A stretch of DNA of 64,000 nt from Trachythela sp. YZ-2020 (Eukaryota > Cnidaria > Anthozoa > Malacalcyonacea > Clavulariidae): contig JADLSH010000358.1 in the NCBI GenBank assembly GCA_016169945.1, forward strand, positions 3,009,001 to 3,073,000, written 5' to 3'. Both the position numbers and the translations under genes were made by a program. Under the pieces are notes generated by a model that saw only the letters and a program-made list of their open reading frames with translations, ran no database searches and was not told where the DNA came from. Shown here in pieces: positions 49,997-58,900 of this stretch (positions are counted from its first letter, which is position 1; every line of letters starts with the position of its first letter).

Positions 49997-52900
49997 CTTA
50001 AGATAAAATTATTAACAATTATTGGATGAGGCGGAGCAGGATATCTATAATTATTCAGACCAAGGTCAACGTTATCTGCCGAAGCGAAGCTGAGGCGGAT
50101 AACGTTGACCGAGGTCTGAATAATTATCGATATCCTGCGTAAGCCGAATTCAATAATTGTTTTATTATTCATTTTGTAACATGCATTGACGAATAGAACA
50201 AGCAAATATTGAAAACAAAGATTTTATAGAAATATGAGATATTGTCACACTTTTGTGCTTTTTTTGTGTTTACCGAGTCTTTGTTTTCTACTATTTTCTC
50301 AAATTCTTCGTTTGAAAACGTTGCGAAACGAGCACTAGTTTTGACTTTTGAAGACAAAACAAACTTCAAAATTTCCCGCTTATTTGTAATTTTATGCGAT
50401 ATACCGCTGGAATATTCCGGGGGCCGTCCAATTATCTCTGCAGATTACTGTTTTCGCTGAAAAATAGCGCGGGCACCGGCAGATATCGATAATAATTCGC
50501 AAGTTTTTAGCCAATAAGAAAACGATAACACAGTACAATGAATAATAATACAAGTTATTTGCTTTGCTAGCTTAAGAAGTAACCATATACTCGTTGTGTT
50601 GTTTAGTTTGCAACTTGTTGGTTAGTAAGTTGTTTGTTTTGCCAATATAAGCTGTAAGTATTTGTTGTGTTATTTAGCGAAAAGAGTTTGAACGGATGGA
50701 GCTATCCAGTATAAATAAAGTTAGTGAAGTTCATGTTTCTTCTTGTAGTAAGAGTAGATCAATAAGAGGATTACCTTACTGTCCAGGAAGAACAGTTTAG
50801 AACTGATAAAGCTATCCAGTGTAAATAATGCTAGTTCAATTTAGATTTCCTCTTGTTAGTAACACTGGACCAATAAGTGATGTCTCTTACTGGACTTGCT
50901 AGAACCATCCAGTGTAAATAAAGTTAGTTTACTTTAGGTTTCCTCCTGTAGTAACGCTGGATCAATAAGAGATGACCCTTACTAGGCCTCTAGGGAGAAC
51001 AGTTAAGAACTGATAGAGCTATCCAGTTTAGTTTAGGTTTCCTCCTGTAGTAATACTGGACCAATAAGTGATGCATCTTACTGGACATCTAGGAAGAACA
51101 GTTTAAAATATTTGTTCAGCTTGATTAAAGAAACGTCGATAGTGTAAACCAGTCTTAAAGCCCCGATGAAAACGAGTACGAGAGCCAATGAGAGTTGCAA
51201 CTCTCGATCGCGTTTGACCGCCAACTCTCATCGACTCTCATGCACTCTCTTCAACTTTGAGCTTAGTTCAAATTTTGATGACAGATCATGTTTGCTCGTT
51301 TGACCGGTACGCGTCTCATGCAAACTCTCGCTTTGCAACTCTGGTCAACTCTCATCCTCGTTTGACCAGAGGAAAACATTTTTCTCTAACCTTCAGTAAA
51401 GTAGCAGAAATTTTTCTCATCATAAGAATAATGATCCCATAAGAAGCAAATCTTCTCAAATACATGACCAGGTTTAACCAAGCACAAAACAAAGCTATGG
51501 AGCAAGCTTTCCACTGAGCGCTGTCTTTAACAGCAATGATCCCATCCTTTGGAACAGCAAATATGAATGTGGAAATGTACAACACACACTCTAGATAGTT
51601 CACTTTGTCCATGAAGTAGTTAAATTTGTAGACCACCAGCTATAGAAGATAAAAATGTTTTGGTAAATTAATGTAGAGTCGTATTCCGGTATAGATGTCC
51701 GTACCAGCTGGCAAGTAGAAAATTACTTGTTCATGGTAGGATTTGTACTCAGATGATATATGTTGGATGATGTTCACCAAGTAATGTCCACACCAGACAA
51801 GCAGAAAAATACTTGATCATGGTGGGATTTGTACTCAGGTATAGATTATATATATTAGATGATGTTCACCAAGTAATGTCCACACCAGACAAGAAGAAAA
51901 CTACTTGATCATGGTGGGATTTGTACTCAGGTAGATTATATAGATTGGATGATGTTCACCAAGTAATGTCCATAATTCCTGTACCAGCTGGCAAGTAAAA
52001 GTACTTGTTCATGGTGGGATTTACTCAGATGATGATATATGTTGGATGTTCACCAAGTAATGTCTGAACAAGCAGAAAATAACTTGATCATGGTGGGATT
52101 TGTACTTTCAGTATAGATTATATATTATATATATTAGATGATATTCACCAAGTAATGACACACCAGACAAGACTTGAACATGTTAGGTTGTATAATTGAA
52201 TTATATCAGGTAGATGATGTTCATAGTAATGTCCGCAGGCAAGTACCAGTCACATATACAACTCTTTAGTAGTCCCTTGCTTTACATATTGTTCGTCCGT
52301 CTGGAATGACGGAAATCGAACGAATCTTGAGGAACCGAGGAACAACTGTGCCTGGAACAACTTACCCATTGACATTGTCAACGGGTATGAGCAACTATCA
52401 ACAATTCATTTTAAAAGTTTAATCCACAATTATTTTTCCACAGATTAAATGACTGTTGATGATGCTCATAAATATTGCAACATGAGTAATCAATATTGTT
52501 TCATCTAACATTACTTATTTGTGTAAATAGTTATTAATATTTTATAGTATTATATCAAGCGATCCCTTGAAAGCAGCAATAGCTGAAGGGCTATCGTTTT
52601 TAAATAACTTATAAATGAGAAAATAACTTGATCATGGTGGGATTTGTACTCAGGTAGATTATATGTATTGGATAATATTATACCTCAACTACGCCACGTG
52701 ATCATGAAATTAATCGCGATATCTCGCCTTACGTCATCACTTAGCGAGCCTTTTGACAATATTCCACCCAATGTTCCCCGGGGAATATGGGGTGGAACAT
52801 TATTCGCGTGGACCACGCGAGACAACACGCACGACTCAATGTGTGAAAATGGCGGGAAAACAATATTGCGTTCGTAATTTGTTTGTAATTTCGTAAAAGA

Positions 52901-55900
52901 TTTATTCATTTAAATGACGATTTTCAAGAGGTATGTTACCTTCAATGATCCAAAGGATACAAGCTCAAATATATTAAAGGAAATATTAAACGTCAGAAAC
53001 TCAGGTAAAAATAAGAAATTAAACATTGTATTCGCTTAGTTATTCAGCAAGTTTATTCTCAACTTAGTGGGTTCTTTAACTTTCGGTATAATATATCATT
53101 TATAGACCCTCCGCTCGGGGGATTCGGCAAAATATTACCCTCAGTGATGATATTTCGCCGAATTCTCCTCGCTCCGGGTCTATAAATGATAAATGTTCAC
53201 CAAGTAATGTCCATACCAGACAAGAAGAAAACTACTCGATCATGGTGGCATTTGTACTCAGGTAGATTCTGTTTTTGGTGGGTAATGTTCCCTCATTGAT
53301 CAGAAATTAGAAGATTTTACACATATTTGTTTAATATGAGACTAAAAGATATTCAATATTTAGCTATTTACCTGGACAATTTCTATAAACGTGTTCACAC
53401 ATGCAAAAATTAAACAAATTAGCATTGCCAATTTTACATTGATTGACGCGTGGTGATAACCTAAACATAAAGGAGGATAAAAAGGCTATGTACACCATTG
53501 AAAAATTGATGTATATAGATTCATCAGCTAAACTAAACTAACCTCCTTTATACTGGATAGCTCTATCAGTTCTAAAATGTTCTCTCTAGAGTGAGGGTAA
53601 TTTCTTATGATCCAGTGTTACTACAGGAGGAAACCTAAACTAAACTAACTTTATTTATACTGGATAGCTCTATCAGTTCTAAACTGTTCTCCCTAGAGGT
53701 CCAATAAGGGCCGTCCCTTATTGATCCAGTGTTACTACAGGAGGAAACCTAAACCAAACTAACTGCATGTATTTATATTGGATAGTTCTATCAGTTCTAA
53801 ACTGTTCTCTCTAGAGGTCTAGTAAGGGCCATCTATTTAAGGCTAGTTCTCATGTCGCGGCGATGAAGAATCGGCGATGTCCAGAAAAGAAAACCTGCAG
53901 TGTTTGTGAGAGTCCAACTGGAAGCACTCTTCTGACATGCGACTGAGGCGAAATTATAATCAGACAACTGCATATTGCAGGAATCAAATCCCGGTAACCG
54001 ACGTGAATGGCGCATGGATTAACCACTGTGGCACCAACACCCAAGTTTAGTTTATTGTGTTTACCACTCTGAGGTGGACGGAAAGCCTTAACACATTTTA
54101 CAACTCAATTGACAAATATTCCGTGTGATGGTTATAGTCAGTTAAGATTAATCTCTAAGGGTTAGTTTTAGTTGATGGAGAAAAGCCGGAATACCCGGAG
54201 AACCTCGAGGCACAGGAGAGAGCCAACCAATCTCTACTCACATGAGTTTGTCAAGCGCTGGGAAGTTACCCAACCTAAGTAAATCCCTGACCTCGATCTG
54301 CTGCATAGCCCGCTTAACTCAGAGGTAAGGGGCACCGCGCTAACCGCATCTGCCACCCAGGCATGCTTCAACATTAAATCTTAAAAACTTAGCAGTTTTA
54401 AATTTAAAAAGGTTGGTTTGGTTTTCCAAACGACTTGCATATACTCGATAATAAGTTTTACCTTTGTTCTGTTTCGATTCCTGATAGGTAGGTATACCAA
54501 ATGCGTACACGTTCAAAGAAATCAAAAACACAACATATATCAAAAGACTGGCTGAATACATCTTCCAACCGAATTCCATCCACTTAGCTTTGAGATATTT
54601 ACAACAGACAGGATGACAAAGACAGCTATAGCAGTTCATTCTTATCATTTCTTTAATCGCTCTTAGTGGCTTTAGTTTCGTTGCCTTTTTGTTCGCTGAA
54701 AAAGAATATTCAAATCGATAGCTTTATTAACTGAACGAACTTTATTTATACTGGATAGCTCTATCAGTTCTAAACTAAAGGTCTAGGAAGCGCCATCCTC
54801 TATCGGCTCAGTGTTACTACAGGAAGAAACCTAAACTAAACCAACTTTACTTAAACTTGATAACTCTACGAGCTCTAAACTATTCTCCCTCTATGCTCAG
54901 TAAGCGTGTAACTGAACTGAACTGAACTGAACTGAACTGAACTGAACTGAACTGAACTGAACTGAACTGAACTGAACTGAACTGAACTGAACTGAACTGA
55001 ACTGAACTGAACTGAACTGAACTGAACTGAACTGAACTGAACTGAACTGAACTGAACTGAACTGAACTAGATACTGATATACTGAACTGAACTGAACTAG
55101 AGATCCAGTAACTGAACTAAACTAAACTAAACTGAACTGAACATAGACATAAACATGAACTGAACTGAACTGAACTGAACTGAACTGAACTGAACTGAAC
55201 TGAACTGAACTGAACTGACTGAAACTGAACTGCTAACTATAGGAGAACTTTCTATAACTGGAACTGATGTGAACTTATACTGGAGAGATATATATGAACT
55301 AAAAGATAGAGAGGTTAGTTCTAAAATGAACTCCTAGAGATTAAAAACACATTAACTAAACTGAACTAAACTTAAAAATTAAGGGGTAAGAGTAAATATA
55401 AGCAATAATGGTTAGAATTAGAGCTATGGCTTGATTGGGATTAGGATTAGAGTAAGGATTATAAGTTAGGGTTAGAGTAAGAATTATAGGGTAATGGTTA
55501 GGTTAAGGATTAAAGTTATAAAGTAAGAATTAGAGCTATGGCTTGAGTGGGATTAGGATTAGAGTAAGGATTATAAGTTAGGGTTAGAGTGAGGATTATA
55601 GAGTAAGGGTTTGATTAAGGAATAAAGTTATAAAGTAAGAATTACAGTTATGGCTTGAGTGGGATTAGGATTAGAGTAAGGATTATAAGTTAGGGTTAGA
55701 GTAAGGATTATAGGGTAAGCGTTAGATTAAGGATTAAAGTTATAAAGTAAGAATTACAGTTATGGCTTGAGTGGGATTAGGATTAGAGTAAGGATTATAA
55801 GTTAGGGTTAGAGTAAGGATTATAGGGTAAGCGTTAGATTAAGGATTAAAGTTATAAAGTAAGAATTAGAGCTATGGCTTGAGTGGGATTAGGATTAGAG

Positions 55901-58900
55901 TAAGGATTATAAGCTAGGGCTAGAGTGAGGATTATAGAGTAAGGGTTAGATTATGGATTGAAGTTAGAGTAAGAATTAGAGCTATGGCTTGAGTGGGATT
56001 AGGATTAGGGTAAGGATTATAAGTTAGGGTTAGAGTAAGGATTATAGGGTAAGGGTTAGATTAAGGATTAAAGTTATAAAGTAAGAATTAGAGCTATGGC
56101 TTGAGTGGGATTATGATTAGAGTAAGGATTATTAGTTAGGGTTAGAGTGAGGATTATAGAGTAAGGGTTTGATTAAGGAATAAAGTTATAAAGTACGTTT
56201 AATACTGTATAAACTTGTCTATAAAACTCCTAATATAAAGCACTTAAATATACACGTTACATGTGCTCTCCGCCATCTTGTCTTTTTTCCTTTCTCTATC
56301 CCTTGTTATCCTTTACTATCCACACCTAACTGTATTGTCACTCCATGTCCTTATTAATACCTGGACACTACATCTCTCCCCAAGTTTAGATATAAGGCAT
56401 ATAAACCGTCCAAGTTTAACAAAACAAAGTGCCAAGCCTTTCCGGCAGCACAACACAACATGATCACATTTAAACTATAGATGTCACTATTCAGTTGCAT
56501 CTGATTATAAAATAATATATACAGCATATCTTTAATCGTTTTCACCAGTTCCCATGTCATAATCTAAATGCCACTGTGGGGGATTTCGCTGTCTTCTTAA
56601 CCTTCTTTCACCACCTTGATCATGCACTTCATTCTCGTTTTACCTTTCCTCCCTTCTTTCCAGTCGTGCTTCCTCCTCTTGTTGTATCATAACATCCCCT
56701 TCTTGGTTACCGACTTGGTCCTCACCATCCTCATCTATTGGCAACAAGTCGTCAATACCTATTGGTTCCTCCCTAAGGATTTCCTGATCGCTTTCCATAT
56801 CTGAAAGGTCATCGGGCGTTACTTTGTCCTTTTTTCCTCCCGCTTTCAGCTTTTTAAACCAGGATGTATCCCGTGTAACCACTTTGTGTGCTGGGTCTTC
56901 TCTAACCACTACCAATGTACTGCCTTTCTTACTCGATACCGTGTATGGTTGTGGATCATAACATGGAACAAGTTTTCCTTTTCTTTCGTTTTTCAGCAAC
57001 ACTTTATCGCCAGGTACAATTGGACTGACTTTCACGTACTGTTTTTGATCAGCGTATTTCTTTGCGGTTGCTTTTTGACTTGAATCACGATCTCTAACCA
57101 GCTTGTCATCAGCTGCTGGCGGTGGAAGCTCGGGCAAACGTACTCTGTACTGGCGTTGCTGAAATAGAAGATTAGCTGGACTTTCGCCCGTTGTGGAGTG
57201 TGGAGTCGCTCGATAACTCCTCAGAAATGTGTATAGTTCCTGTTTCCACGACTTACGTTCAATGACTGCAGTGCGTGTAACTTTTTTGACCATACGATTA
57301 AAATGTTCCACTAAACCATTGGCACGTGGGTGTCTGGGAGTAATGAGTTGGTGCTTGATTCCCATGAGCCGACAATAGTCATTAAAAGTCTTAGATGTGA
57401 AGGGTGGCCCATTATCTGTTTTAATACTGAGGGGAATCCCAAATGAGGATAAGATGCGATCAAGCTTCGGCAATGTGGCTTTTGCAGAGGTGGACGTAGT
57501 AATATCAATTTCAGGAAATCGAGAATACTCATCGATGACTACCAACACGTATTCACCCGATGGCATAGGGCCATAAAAATCCATAGACAAACACTCCCAT
57601 GGACCGTTGGGTAGTATCGTGGATTCAACAGGTTCTTGCGATGCCGTATGTACGGTTGCTTGACACGGAATACAAGTATTTATACAGGATTCAACCTTCT
57701 TTTCCAACCCTGGAAACCATACTCGTGATCGTAAGAGTTGTTTGGTTTTAACCACACCCTGGTGTCCTTCATGCGCAGTGTTGATTACTTTCTTGTGCAA
57801 AGACGTAGGCAGGACTATTCTCCGTCCACGAATAATGACACCATGCGCAATAGATAACTCGCCGACTATGCTTTGATAAGGTTGTAAATCTTTATCTCCT
57901 TTTCTCAAAACAGTTCCCTGTTGCAAATGTTCATAGACTTTTCTTAGGGCGCGATCTTTCATAGTCTCTCTCTGTATATCTTTGAGACTTAAAGGTAATG
58001 GCACGTCTCCTTCAACTACCCAGTGTACATGGGATTCTAACTCTTTTGACGCGGCCAGATCTGCTTTGGTAGAATGTGCCATGGGAAGAGGCTGCCGCGA
58101 CGTATAATCCGAAGGATTAAACTTGCCCGGACGAAATACAACCTTGAAGCTAAAACCTTGTAGTTTTAACCTCATTCTCTCAACGCGAAATGGTCCTGGA
58201 CGTCGTGGATTATTATACAAACAGACCAATGGCTGATGGTCTGTTACAACCGTGAACTCGTGACCCAACAAGTACAGTTGGTTTTTAAGACACCCAAACT
58301 GAATTGCTAGAGACTCTCTATCTATCTGACCATACCTTCTTTCTACGGGCGTAAGCGTTCTACTGTTATATGCAATTACTCTCGGCACCGTTTCCCCAGA
58401 CTTATACTGAGCTAATATCGCACCCACGCCAACTGGGGATGCGTCACACACTACTTCTGTTGGAAGGCTAGGATCGTAGTAATTCAACAAGGCATTTTCT
58501 TTTAAGCTTTCTTTGAGCTTTTCGAAACACTCCTGGTGTCCCTCTGCCCACACCCAACGAGCATTTTTCTTCGTCAAAGAACGAAGAGGGTCAACCAGAG
58601 TCGCATAGTCCGGAATAAACTGTGCCGAATAGTTTGTCATTCACAAGAAGGACCGTAGTTGAGCTAAATTTCTCGGAGCGCCGAGATGTTGTATTGCTTT
58701 CACTTTTTCTGAATCAGGCCGAATTCCATCCTTGGTGAAAACAAGTCCAAAAAATGTTAACTCGGACTTCTCGAACTCGCACTTACTTCGCTTAGGTGTT
58801 AGGCCTGCCTCCCGAAGTCGCTGGAACGTCTCAGACAAAGCTCTGTAGTGGTCTTGTGTATCAACCCCCGTTACCAGGATGTCATCATGAATATTACGAA

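Noticed and set aside
54280..54362. tRNA-like sequence with A- and B-box-like words
   Set aside because: No stable cloverleaf or anticodon arm, and it is joined to a SINE body with a second diverged copy at 61.8 kb.
55415..56197. Interstitial telomere (TTAGGG-like words)
   Set aside because: The period is ~112 bp and the TTAGGG-like words are irregular, so it is a satellite.
56886..57083. Plus-strand frame inside the gypsy element
   Set aside because: Shadow of integrase coding sequence on the minus strand.
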